From contig CM073203.1 in assembly GCA_037042915.1 (NCBI GenBank), positions 2,790,001 to 2,854,000 of the forward strand: 64,000 nucleotides of DNA. Reading direction: 5' to 3'. Position numbers and translations under genes: made by a program. The DNA comes from Auricularia sp. M13 (lineage: Eukaryota; Basidiomycota; Agaricomycetes; Auriculariales; Auriculariaceae). Below, piece after piece: positions 54,720 to 64,000 of the stretch. Below the pieces are notes generated by a model, which saw only the letters and a program-made list of their open reading frames with translations, did not search any database and was not told the DNA's origin. Every line of letters begins with the position of its first letter. The stretch's first letter is position 1.

Positions 54720-55868
54720 GCCTTCAGGCCGAGTCGTAAGCACCGCAGGAAGGATCACTGCGACCATTGCAGTGAATTTGACAGTCGTATCTAGCCTAGT
54801 CCGCGCGAATAATAGGACTTCAGACCGACAGCACGAGTAGACAGCTGGAGCACCGTAGCATTGGTGAAGTGCAGGACATAAGACAGGGGCTGGACACTGA
54901 GTGTTGAAAGGTCGGGGATATTGCCAACAACAGGCTGAGTGATGTCGTTTAAGTCTTTCTGTTGGGTGCGGCGAAAGGCGGCTGTAAGTCGAGGCACCAC
55001 GACTTGGAGGGCAAGAGAGCAGTCTGGATGGAACGGACGAAAGCGCTGGTAGAATATGGTCTGAGCGCAGTGGCAGTGGTTCAGATGGATGTCCTGCGGC
55101 AGGGCAAGAGCTCGACGGTTTATTTCGGACAGGAAAGGCGTGCCATGCCAAGAGACGAAGCGGAGCTCGATTTTCGGTGTCGAACTCTTCCTTCTGTCGA
55201 TGTCACTCAACCGATAAACCTTCTTGACGCCCATAGCTCGCCCGGAACATATCTTCTTGGTTCAATTGACGGCCTGCTTTGTCTGGTATAACCCGCGCTC
55301 GTTGAGCTCCTCAGTCTCAGCGAGCCGTCATTGGGCCCGACTTGACCTCCTATGATCTACGGGACGCCCGACGCCATTGGTCCTCCAGTATTGCCAACTT
55401 TATTTCCAACTGGTGTCCAGTCTCCACGCGGAAACATCGGTTGGTAGATCGCGATGCACCGCTGTCGGTCACAATTGCGACGACCTGTCGAACACCGCCG
55501 CGCCGCACGACTATGTTCGAGGCGATACCTGCCCGACGTTGATGTCTGCACTCGGAGAAGCAGATAGGTGCTGATACCACAACGCGCATGCATGACGCCC
55601 TGACTCGGACGCGTCGCCTGGATTTCGGCGTCCGTCGACGATACCAATGCCAGTGCTCAGAATAGGACTTTCTGGCCGTTATCTGGCGGCAGCTCGATTG
55701 TCTGTTGCTATAGGTACGGCGGATTCGCTCGATCCAGCATAGAGACCTGACAGGTTATCACCTGTTATCACCTTCAGCGCATCAGCGCTCACCTTCTATT
55801 CCTGTGCTCAAATGCGAATCGGCAGTTCCGACGGTTCCGCCATGATAATTCCGTCCTCCTGGGAAGTG
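54720..55868. other. Intergenic region between CFEM-like copies 3 and 4
   Basis: About 1.15 kb. A minus-strand frame of 147 codons at 54791-55234 is the longest; it shows no domain I recognise and may be chance or a small gene. Otherwise nothing. Confidence 0.35.
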
Positions 55869-55875
55869 TATAAAT
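55869..55875 (+). promoter_or_regulatory. TATA box of CFEM-like copy 4
   Basis: TATAAAT, about 80 bp before the ATG at 55955, at the same relative place as the TATA boxes of copies 1, 3 and 5. Confidence 0.55.
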
Positions 55876-55954
55876 ACGGAGAGGGCTCCGAAGGCGTGTT
55901 TGCCTGTTGCGCTGTGCGTACTTGCTTTCGTATCCCTTCTCATCTTTGTCGGCC

Positions 55955-57012
55955 ATGCGTTCTTCCACCCTTCTCGTTCGCCTCGCATGCTCTGTTTTCA
56001 GTTTCGCTGCCCTGGCGGCCGCGCAGACGACACAGGTTCCACTCGACACGCCAGATGAAACGAAACAGCTCGCATGCTTCAATGCCTGCGAGGATCAGAT
56101 ACAGGCCACCATCACCTCTACGTGCAATGCCGTGGCTGGGTGAGTCGATATACACGACCTGCGCCTCAGACTCGTCTAATCTACGCGCAAGAGATGGCCC
56201 CGGGACGATTAGTTGTTTATGCTCGAACACGGACGCCATCCGCGCCATGAACTCCTGTCTCGCGCAGCTGTGTCCTGAGCAACAGACCGGGTTCCCAAAC
56301 ATGTACAGAACGCTTTGCAGTAAGTCCATTCTCGTATAGCTTGCTTTTTCGGTAACGCTTATCTCATCATTCGCTTTCTAGATCTCGCCAGCGCGGGAAC
56401 GAGTGAGTGCTGTCCATGGCCACGATTCCGGCTCCGTTGACGATATTCGTAGGTCAAGTCGCCGCACAAACCGCAGCACAATGCGCGCAGACCTGTCGTG
56501 GGAAGATGTCAGCCCAGATCACTTCGACTTGCGCGGCGGGCGACACTGGGCAAGTGTTATATTCGATAAGATCCCTCATCTGACCTGCTCTGTAGCGCAA
56601 TAGTGGACCGATGCACGTGCGACTCACCACCACTGCGCGCCGCCTTCGACAGCTGCGTCTCGCAAACCTGTCCCGACGCTGCCACGGCTGCGTCACTCGT
56701 AGCAGTTGCTGCCTGTGGTACATCCATTCGAACCTGCCGTTTTCGAACATTGCGTATTGATTATCATTCCGTAGATGCCTTGTCTCGGGCAGACCCAATT
56801 GCTGGGGCGAGCCCTACCGCCGATGCCTCGACGGATGCTGCGCCGAGCTGACTGGGGCTTCGGCAAGCCCGACGAAGGGAACGAGCAAGCCTGGAAGCCC
56901 GCCGGCAAGTGATCCGCCAGTTCGCGACGCAGACAACGCGGCTGGACGTGGGCTCGAACTGTCCCTCATGTCGTGGGCTCTGGCTGCGCTGGTAGCGGCG
57001 GCCTTGTCGTAG
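55955..57012 (+). CDS. CFEM-like two-module GPI-type surface protein (copy 4)
   Basis: A signal peptide (RLACSVFSFAALAAAQ) precedes module 1, which reads CFNACEDQIQATITSTCN. An intron (about 56140-56191) joins GTISCLCSNTDAIRAMNSCL and AQLCPEQQ to RTLC. After two more introns module 2 reads AAQCAQTCRGKMSAQITSTC, then, over an intron, DRCTCDSPPLRAAFDSCVSQ, TCPDAATAASLVAVAAC. The C-terminus is Ser/Pro/Thr-rich (SASPTKGTSKPGSPPASDPP) and hydrophobic (LSLMSWALAALVAAALS), stop 57010-57012, fitting GPI addition. The linker after the last intron and this tail lie in different frames (near 56840), so either a splice site was missed or the gene is damaged. Family and layout are otherwise clear. Confidence 0.65.
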
Positions 57013-57389
57013 TGCGATCGGTTATATCGACTGACAGCATGTGAGGGTTACCTATATCGCAGATGAGATTCGGATACATACAGCACATTAGTTTTTGATA
57101 AACCCGGGTGAATCGAAAACAAGGATTGATCTCAGCGTCTTCGAGGCAGCATCTCACAATTTGAGCACTCGCTCTACCTCAGCGACGAACCACTGCGGCG
57201 TGCTTCCATGGAATGTAACCTCCCGCAGCTTGCACGCGCGAGCGACTCCAGGATCTCCATGTTCCTCGGGCAGGTTGCGCGAGGAGATGAATCGCAGGAG
57301 GGCTTCACTCAATGTGTGGCTGTCAAGTCTATGGGGCAGATTCAGGAGATGTGTAAGCCTTGGCCAAATGGGCGGGGTATTGGTGGTGA

Positions 57390-57399
57390 GGAGCTCGAG
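57390..57399 (+). repeat. Target-site duplication, left flank of the retroposon in F-box gene A
   Basis: GGAGCTCGAG, identical to 58926-58935. Confidence 0.72.
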
Positions 57400-58925
57400 G
57401 AGATGTTAGACTCCGACCATCACCATGCGCGACCTGGCAGTCGAACGAAGCCGCCCGACAAAGCTCCTCCTCATGCACCACCGACCGCTCATCAAGTACA
57501 GGCTGGCCGAGCGCCCCAGACTTCCGCCAGACCTCGCCGTCTTTTGGATACCATTCCGAAGTGTTGCAAGGCTGTACACGACGCTAGCCTGGAGGCCCCT
57601 TACATGTCTGTCTATCCCAATCACCAAGAGTTCATAGTACAACTTGCCGCCGACATCCGTGTACTCGACAAGTGGGTGCAGACGCAGTTGGCCTTCTTTC
57701 GCAGCATCCACCCGGACGACGCCACGTCATCCCTACGAGCACCGCCACTCGAAAAGCTTCCGGCTTCTGCGCTACTCGGCCCTGCTTCACCACCGAAACC
57801 TTTGCCCGTTCCAACCTCACCTGCTTCTCAACGCGATCCTTCAACGAAGGCACCAGAATCAGTTACCCGGGCTATTACCACGCCGCCAAAACCACAGTCC
57901 CCAATTTCTGCCGCCTCTAAGACCACCGTGTTTCCTACACCTCGCGCAACTCCGCAACCCGACCCAGCTCCGCAGCCCGACCCAGCTCCGTCTACACGTC
58001 TCTTTGTCCGCTATCAGGACAAGTCTGCCTCACGACATCGACCTCATCCTAGCAAGATTGTTCAGTCTCTCAATGCCGCCTTCGGACACGAACTGCTGGC
58101 CGCTGTCAGCTACACCCGCGATGACCAGATCATTCTCCACTCGAAAGCGCCACACTCTGCTCAACAAATTCTGAGCCATAGCCGGAAAATTCGCAGTACA
58201 CTTGACACGCTGCTATTCGGAGATTCGTCTCGCAGGCCTATGCCGACATTTGACTTCGGCGAGCCTTGGACAAAGGTCGTACTTCATGCCGTTCCTCTAC
58301 CAATCTGGGAAGACAATTCTACAGTTGAAGGACAGGTCAAGACCCTTACCTCGGAGCTCTGCTCTTCGAACAACCTCAGCACCGACTCGGTACAAATCTT
58401 CCGCCCGCTTTGCGCCAAATCCGATCTAGAAAAGCTCTTTCAGTCTTCGAGCGACTCGTCACCGCAGCACGTCTCTATCATGCTTGGAACTTCAGATGGC
58501 GAATCAGCCTCTCGGCTCCTACGCAGCGGAGTGTTTATCCAGCATTCACACTGTCGAGCATCCACCTACCGGCCTCGTTCACGACGCAGCACATCAGCAG
58601 CGTAGGACATCCGTCCTCTTTCTCCTTTCCCACCTTCACCTACCTCCCTTCAAGGAGCAGTTGCGTTCACCAATCCCATTTTCTATTTCCGACTCAACCA
58701 CCCGCTTGTCGGCCGCGAGTCTGGCATGTGGCACGCATTCCACAGCCATGCAGACGGCACTGAGGCATGTCCTCCCAGTACAAGTGGCCGGTTATAATGG
58801 GGGCGCCCTGTTAGAGCTATTCACCCTGCAGCCATGGACTATTAGATACTACTACTATGTGTAAAGTCCGCATAGGCAATGCCTCATGGACTATATATGA
58901 TTTAAAAAAAAAAAAAAAAAAAAAA
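57400..58925 (+). mobile_element. Short LINE-derived retroposon (ORF1 only) with poly(A) tail
   Basis: A 1,526-bp insert between 10-bp direct repeats ends with about 22 A (58904-58925). It carries one 400-codon frame that resembles the ORF1 of fungal LINEs, followed by about 300 bp of non-coding sequence. There is no endonuclease or reverse transcriptase, so it must have been moved in trans. It lies antisense to the host F-box gene. Clean target duplications and an open frame suggest a fairly recent event. It shares no obvious sequence with the 26.9-kb LINE or its 3' end. Confidence 0.78.
57403..58605 (+). CDS. ORF1-like protein of the short retroposon
   Basis: An open frame of 400 codons begins three bases inside the element. 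It has a His/Pro/Arg-rich start (DSDHHHARPGSRTKPPDKAP) and a helical stretch (EFIVQLAADIRVLDKWVQTQ). A Pro-rich linker with a repeated PQPDPA unit follows. Then comes a region like the RNA-binding core of LINE ORF1: RLFVRYQDKSASRHRPHPSK, IVQSLNAAFGHELLAAVSYT, ILHSKAPHSAQQILSHSRKI, WTKVVLHAVPLPIWEDNS. No zinc knuckle is seen before the stop, but a stretch in another frame after it (FRLNHPLVGRES near 58690) may belong to the lost end. The family call is by pattern only. Confidence 0.5.
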   Translation: MLDSDHHHARPGSRTKPPDKAPPHAPPTAHQVQAGRAPQTSARPRRLLDTIPKCCKAVHDASLEAPYMSVYPNHQEFIVQLAADIRVLDKWVQTQLAFFRSIHPDDATSSLRAPPLEKLPASALLGPASPPKPLPVPTSPASQRDPSTKAPESVTRAITTPPKPQSPISAASKTTVFPTPRATPQPDPAPQPDPAPSTRLFVRYQDKSASRHRPHPSKIVQSLNAAFGHELLAAVSYTRDDQIILHSKAPHSAQQILSHSRKIRSTLDTLLFGDSSRRPMPTFDFGEPWTKVVLHAVPLPIWEDNSTVEGQVKTLTSELCSSNNLSTDSVQIFRPLCAKSDLEKLFQSSSDSSPQHVSIMLGTSDGESASRLLRSGVFIQHSHCRASTYRPRSRRSTSAA

Positions 58926-58935
58926 GGAGCTCGAG
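58926..58935 (+). repeat. Target-site duplication, right flank of the retroposon in F-box gene A
   Basis: GGAGCTCGAG directly after the poly(A) run, identical to 57390-57399. Confidence 0.72.
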
Positions 58936-60477
58936 CGCTTCGACCGATGCGAAGGACGCGACAAAGTCAAAGCTGATTTGTTCGAGATTCCGGAGCCGTG
59001 CCAGGATCAGAATAGAAGCCGCGGACAGAGATCTACTCACCGTGAGCTTCGTCACGGTGGGGGATATGGCATCCAGGAAAGGAAGAATTGAGTCGGTGAC
59101 GTTAGCAGCGGGGATGTTGCACAGCTCTAGATGAGCAAGCGCTGGGGTAACGATAGATGGCGCTGGAGTCGATGCAATCACCGTGGATGCAAGCGTAATA
59201 CAGAGATATTCGAGTTTGAGGAGATGTATGGTTGTCGGCGGGCCGCGCGTGAGGGCTTTCCAAAGGACGAGCTTCCGGAGAGATTGGCCGGATAGACGAA
59301 GAAACATAAATACGTCGTCGTCGGTACACGCTCCTGAGAAGAACGAAAGGCTCTTCATCTCAGGAAAGCCATGCCTTGTCGAACAACCGATGCCGGCGTA
59401 GTCAATCGAGAGGCCTTGCAGCCGCGGTGCGAAGGGCAAATATCCGCTTTGGGAGGGGCCAAAGTCAACGGTGAGTGGTCCTGTCGAGGTGATGATCAGA
59501 TCGACCAAAACCGGAGTAGGACCCCTCAAGAAATCTAACGGCGACGACCCGATGCCCGGCGGGAGCCGTAACGTCGCAAATTTCCATCGCGAAACGTGAG
59601 CGCCAAGCAGGTTGAAAATTCGGCGTAAAAGACGCAGCATCTCGTCGTCCTGTCGGATTAAATTTGGAGTCCTGATGTCGAGAGGAGACGAGCGCGAGCG
59701 AGACAGGAGAATAGTAGCCCGATCGTATTCGGTCGAAAGTGTCGTGTGGAGGTCCAAAAAGAGGCCACCAAAAGTAATGTGAATTATCGACCACAGCACC
59801 GCATAATCCAGCGCCACGCGCCTCCATCGACTGCAGACAGCAGCTACTGTGAACGGCGCGCGCGCTGCGCCGTCGCTGACGACTTCCGTGAAAATACAGC
59901 GCAAGACGTCGTCCGGGAGTGTCGAAACGCATTCCTGAACAAGCGCAGCACGCGACGACGCCAATTTAGCCGCCATTATCTGCTCCACGTCCTGCAGTTC
60001 GCGAGTTTCGCGGTCGAGGTCCTCTGCTACGCGTTTTGCCTCGGCGAGCCACGCATCGGCTGCTGCCCGTTCTTGCTGGAGCCGTTGTAGGCGCGATTGA
60101 ATATGCGCAAGCGATGCCTCGTCGTCACGAACCTGCGCGGCACGCCGGCCGCGCGCAGTGAGTGGCATGTCGAACTGAATCGAGTCGAAGTGCGCGGAGG
60201 AGGGTGTCACGGTCGGACTTGGACTTTGTTGATTCCGCTCGTTGATCAAAATTGATGTCGATCTGAGAGCCAAAGTAACTATTCTGCCATGATGATTACA
60301 TATATGCTCCCCAGGAAGCGGAATGTACGACCATGAAAGTCCAAGTCATTGGGGCAAAAATGGTGTATACAGACTTTCGATAATGACGGGAGACAGCCTG
60401 GAACAGACAAGAAGGCAGAGAACAAATGAATACGCTGATGACTATATGACGAGTGGCCGTATCATCCCTGTATCAAA

Positions 60478-61931
60478 TCAGAGCTCGAGAAGTCGTTCAA
60501 CCTCGGCTACGAACCACGGAGGTGGCTCGCCAGCGAAAGTCACCTTCCGAAGCTTGGATGGGCGAAGTGTTCCCGACCCGAGACTGCGCTGGTCTGGTGG
60601 GGCCGACACGTTTCTAGACGATATGAACCACAAGATAGCTTCGACAGGCCACCTGTGTTCTTCGTCAGGTGGCCAGGAGTTCACTGTCGTTAGGCGAGGC
60701 CAGATAAGGGGAGAACGCTCGACGAGTAGCTGGAGAGCAGCTTCCTCGAACCCGTGCGACGAAAAAATTTGGGTTTCTCAAGATTCCTGAGATGTTCCAA
60801 AATCACGATATTGTCGATGGTGACCGGAGCGTGTACCGTCAACACTTGTACTGTAGTAGACACAGCATCCAAAAACGGCTCCATATCGTGACTTGCGGAC
60901 GGCGGCAGCGTCAAATTTGTGAGCGCGGGTGCAAGTATAAGGGAGGACACTGGTTTGGAGAACATTTTGATTTTCAGTTGTTTGAGTCTTGGCAATTCAA
61001 TCACCGTACCCGGGACACAAGACCTCGAAAGGCCAAGACAGAGAGAGAGCGAAGGCACTCGCAGGGACGCAAAAGATATCCGAGCAGTGATTTGTGAGCC
61101 TAGCCCAAAAAATGGAGGATTGATAGGAGCGGAAACTCCGCAAAAGACGAGCATCCCAGTGCGACGCCGGATATTCGTAGCTCCTGCAGAAGTGGGGCGA
61201 ACGGGAAAAAGCCTTCGACCAAATGGTCTTCTGGGGGCGTAGTAGGGAGAGGCAGATGAATGGAGAATGAGGAGAGAAGAGGCGTTGGCCCCTTTAGGCA
61301 CTCCAAAATGACAGGATTGAAATAGCGGCTGAACCAGAATGACGCAGATTTCCAGCGCGCCGCGTGGAGTCCGAGTGCAACGCATAGATATTTCACTGAT
61401 TTGACGATTCTTGCATCGTTCGACCGATGATGACGGCGGTCGTCCAGTGACTTCAATAAGCAAAGGCGCGGACCCAGAGCGAGACGACAATTGTTTGACC
61501 CGCGCGTATTGGGGCTTCAGTGCATCCAGCCTGGCCGAAACATGAATGATGGACCAAACGGCCGGGCATTGAAGGGCGACCCTCCTCCATCGGGCGCAAA
61601 CGGCGGCAAGAGCGAACGGCGCAGCGGCCTCGCCGTCGCAGACGAACGCCTCGAATATGCAGCGCAGCACGTCTTCCGGAAGCGTCGCAACGCACAGATG
61701 CAGAAGATCGGCGCGTGAGTCCTCAAGTCGTGCAGCCAGAGTGTTCGTGAGGTCGCGCTGCTGGCTCGCGAAGCGAGCCAAGTCGTCCATCGCGCGTTGC
61801 GCCGCCACAAGGATAGCAGTAGCCTCCTGCTGCTCACGTAGCACGCGGTCCAGGCGCGTTCGTGACTGCGCGAGCGCATATGCGTCACTGCGGACGCGTT
61901 CAGAGCGTAGACTGCGGATGTCGGTGGCCAT
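60478..61931 (-). pseudogene. F-box/LRR-like protein gene B, tandem paralogue of A, with frame breaks
   Basis: The ATG at 61929-61931 gives MATDIRSLRSERV and a coiled coil (TRLDRVLREQQEATAILVAA). The F-box follows: LPEDVLRCIFEAFVCDGEAA, PFALAAVCARWRRVALQCPA. It lines up block by block with gene A. The middle (about 61410-61100: LHAARWKSASFWFSRYFNP, ECLKGPTPLLSSFSIHL, FFPFAPLLQELRISGVALGC) is in another frame than the parts before and after. The C-terminal block (EEHRWPVEAILWFISSRNVS ... WFVAEVERLLEL, stop 60478-60480) is in a further frame. At least three frame changes without splice signals point to a decayed copy. Order and strand show a tandem duplication with gene A. Confidence 0.66.
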
Positions 61932-62898
61932 GGCGGAGATGGGTAAAGTTTCAGCTTCCAAGCTTGATAAAGTCGGACTTGGGACTGAGCTTCGCAAACT
62001 GTACAGCATTCACTGGCATGATATCGATTTATCCAACGGACTTCTGCACCAACACCAATTCCAACGCCGACTTGGAACTCGTGACAGAGACGGACGTAGA
62101 TTCTTGCTAGCTCTACTAGTAGCTAACTGCTAGCGCAACCACTTCGCAATTTTCTTATGCTTTGGGCCTATAACTGCGTACTTGCGGCCGACCGTCCTGT
62201 TCTTATTCCGCCTGGGACGAGAGCTTAGTAACAGTCGGTCGTGGTTCGCGGTCAACAGCTTGGAGCTGACTTTGAATGTTTCCCACCGCGTTTTTGTTTC
62301 CGCATCCGAGTCGCTGCAGCCTACCGGGCGACTTCAATTCGCTACCTAGTTCTCGTCTTCATCTCTGCTCCCTCCCTCAATGATCTGCTACTGACTAGCG
62401 AGCAGCGCACAACCCCTATAACCCGAATCATTCCGCCAGCGAGCCTTGCGCCCCGCCACAAACGATCTGGCGCAGTTAACGCCGCTTTGCTTTCCCTGTC
62501 TCGAGACACAGCGCGATAGTCCTGCTTGCACCGACCAATGCGCTGCTGGCTGCTGCGCATGCAAGCTCGCTGTACAGCCCGGAGACTCAGAATAGCTCAC
62601 CGGACTCGGCTCCGGCGTCAGCAAGGCGCTCAGAGATAGACGTCTCGGCTGCGAGGAAACCCTGTGCACTCGTCTTGAGGGAAATGCATCCAGGCCCACG
62701 CTGCCTCTGTTGGTCGTCGGATTGGCTGCATTTGCACGGTCTTGAGGTGTCAGGAGGTACGGGCCGTGTTGCACCAGAGCCTTCCTTATGGCTGACCTGG
62801 TTGGCTAGGACATCATTTTCTCTTTTGGATGTGGGCGCAGTGCCCCTCTCCGAACCAGCACCGGCGGCACCGGCACCGACGCGCCCTACTCAGTGTGG
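61932..62898. other. Intergenic region between F-box B and CFEM-like copy 5
   Basis: About 0.97 kb, divergent promoters expected. No gene was recognised; frames at 62388-62774 (minus) and 62675-62938 (plus) lack family features. Confidence 0.35.
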
Positions 62899-62905
62899 CT
62901 ATAAA
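62899..62905 (+). promoter_or_regulatory. TATA box of CFEM-like copy 5
   Basis: TATAAAA, about 61 bp before the ATG at 62966. Confidence 0.55.
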
Positions 62906-62965
62906 ACCGTCTGGCACCCAGGAATCGTCGCCCGTTGACTTTTCTTTCAGGATTATTTGCCCGCT

Positions 62966-63960
62966 ATGCTTTTTTCCGCATCCCTCGCCGCGACTTTTGG
63001 ACTCTTTTATCTTGTTGCGGCGGAGTCAACCCAGGACGTTCTCGCTTCATCATCCTGCTACATTACATGCGCCACCTATGACACACAGACGTTGGCGACG
63101 GAGTGCAACGTGGCATTAAAGTGTGTGGATTGCATTGCGTTCGTACCGTCTGCAGAATTTAATTTGGACTTCTGTCGCAGCGACACACAGGGGATTAACG
63201 CATGCTTCTGTACGAACGACGGGCTGCGCAACCAGTTCAGCACGTGCCTCGACAAGACTTGCCCGGAGCAGAAAGACAAGGCACTCGATATCAACGACAC
63301 TCTTTGCAGTACGTCTCCGTTCGACTGCTAGTACATCGCTCACGAGGCTGTGTCTCAGAGGCCGACGGTGAACATGCCGATGTTTGCGCACTTCGCATGA
63401 GTCTGATGAACCAACGCAGATAAGGAGCAGTCCGACTCCGTCGACTGCATCCAGACATGCGCTCGGAAGCTGGCCCCGCAGATCGAGGCCGTGTGCACCG
63501 ATCCCAAGTACGTCCTACTGTGCCTCTGTCACTCGGGAATTAGCTGACGTCTGCGGCGCAGGACGGAGGACAAGTGTTCGTGCACCAATCAGTCAGTCCG
63601 GGACAGCCTCGAACAGTGCATCCCGGCGACATGCCCCGACATATCCAAGACGGCTCTCGTCGCATCGGGCATCCTGTGCTGTAAGCCGCCCGCCTTCGCT
63701 GAGCCCTGGTGAACTAATTGACGCCAGCGCTCAACGGGCTCAACCTCACCGCCAGCGCTGATAACCAGACGGTGGGGATCCCGGTTGACAACGCCTCCCA
63801 GCCACTGGCAACCTCTGCCGGCGGTAAGCCTCCCGCGCAGACTGGCACTGCCCCCACCGGCGCGGGAGCTGGCGATGGAAAGAACTCGGCCGCCGCTGCG
63901 CTGTCCATTGGCGGCTATGCGTCGTTGGTGTTCGTTGCCGCGGCAGCTCTTCTCATGTAA
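62966..63960 (+). CDS. CFEM-like two-module GPI-type surface protein (copy 5)
   Basis: A signal peptide (LFSASLAATFGLFYLVAA) precedes module 1: SCYITCATYDTQTLATEC and ACFCTNDGLRNQFSTCLDKT, CPEQKD to DTLC. An intron (about 63310-63419) joins module 2: DCIQTCARKLAPQIEAVC, then over intron 63509-63561 DKCSCTNQSVRDSLEQCIPA, TCPDISK to ILC. After the last intron (about 63681-63727) a Thr/Gly/Ala linker with two N-glycosylation sequons (NLTAS, NQTVG) leads to the hydrophobic end ALSIGGYASLVFVAAAALLM, stop 63958-63960. This is the cleanest member of the family: all joints keep frame. Sixteen cysteines in two eight-cysteine sets fit two CFEM-like folds. Likely a GPI-anchored cell-surface protein; ligand unknown. 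Confidence 0.72.
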
Positions 63961-64000
63961 TCGTACCTCCGGGAAGCCTGGACTGTTTGGATATTCCAGT

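Larger units (their letters stand above)
57154..60168 (-). pseudogene. F-box/LRR-like protein gene A, split by a retroposon
   Basis: Basidiomycete F-box proteins act as substrate adaptors of SCF ubiquitin ligases. The ATG at 60166-60168 gives MPLTARGRR, then a coiled coil (SLAHIQSRLQRLQQERAAAD; EDLDRETRELQDVEQIMAAK). The F-box follows: LPDDVLRCIFTEVVSDGAAR, FTVAAVCSRWRRVALDYAVL. After it come leucine-rich repeat-like stretches to ASVEALELL at about 58927. There a 1.5-kb poly(A) element follows. The gene resumes on its other side at about 57399 with LLELLTTNTPPIWPRLTHLL and ends FHGSTPQWFVAEVERVLKL, stop 57154-57156. The end matches the tail of paralogue B (PPPWFVAEVERLLEL). The insertion is in coding sequence, so the product is cut short. 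Without it the frame looks clean and intronless, suggesting recent loss. Confidence 0.72.

Noticed and set aside
57950-57990. Repeated PQPDPA unit in the retroposon ORF
   Set aside because: A minor internal duplication in a proline-rich linker, without further meaning.
58891-58926. Phenylalanine-rich C-terminal tail of the F-box frame
   Set aside because: It is the poly(A) tail of the inserted retroposon read on the opposite strand, not host coding sequence.
1-64000. CRISPR arrays, rRNA, tRNA, LTR retroelements, bacterial operons
   Set aside because: No regularly spaced repeats, no recognisable RNA gene and no long terminal repeats were seen; intron-rich genes show a eukaryotic genome.

Overview
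The window looks like nuclear DNA of a filamentous basidiomycete, most likely an Agaricomycete. Genes lie close together on both strands and are cut by many introns of about 45-65 nt with GT(A/G)NGT donors. The recognisable proteins (GCN1, a GH5 exo-beta-1,3-glucanase, a Stealth-type phosphotransferase, MpaB-like and CFEM-like proteins, F-box/LRR paralogues, an NLR-type four-helix N-terminus) fit that group. Genus and species cannot be read from the sequence. No rRNA, tRNA, CRISPR array or LTR element was recognised.

Layout. 1-6.3 kb: most of GCN1 (minus strand, running off the left edge). 6.7-9.0 kb: an MpaB/rubber-oxygenase-like (DUF2236) gene directly followed by a cis-prenyltransferase; one optional intron would fuse the two reading frames. 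9.5-12.7 kb: two tandem copies (A and B) of an unrecognised small gene with matching promoters and introns; copy B holds a ~1.2 kb TIR element. 13.7-16.3 kb: a Stealth exopolysaccharide phosphotransferase with a 10-nt microexon. 16.65-17.35 kb: an NLR-type four-helix fragment. 18.3-20.2 kb: a class V aminotransferase/molybdenum cofactor sulfurase-like gene. 21.0-23.0 kb: the GH5 glucanase. 24.1-25.1 kb: the first of five CFEM-like GPI-type proteins.

25.8-35.4 kb: one short-chain dehydrogenase gene (HSDL2-like, minus strand) split by an 8.25-kb LINE sitting in one of its introns, with a perfect 15-bp target duplication and an open 1,767-codon ORF2. 35.7-43.2 kb: a mirror-image (head-to-head) duplication of a carboxypeptidase plus small VVHG-protein unit, centred on a promoter with a TGACGTCA site. 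43.2-44.3 kb: the 3' end of a different LINE. 44.7-53.1 kb: sparse, with an uncharacterised minus-strand gene, a NucA/NucB-like secreted DNase, a CFEM-like gene and an uncharacterised minus-strand protein. 54.0-57.0 kb: two further CFEM-like genes. 57.1-62.0 kb: two tandem F-box paralogues (minus), the first split by a 1.5-kb poly(A) retroposon with a 10-bp target duplication, the second with several frame breaks. 63.0-64.0 kb: the fifth CFEM-like gene.

Functionally the window mixes housekeeping genes (GCN1) with cell-surface and secreted functions (glucanase, Stealth, five CFEM-like proteins, carboxypeptidases, DNase). Rearrangement is heavy: tandem and inverted duplications, two retroelement insertions inside host genes, one LINE remnant and one TIR element. 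Exon limits were worked out by eye from splice signals and reading frames, so small errors are likely.
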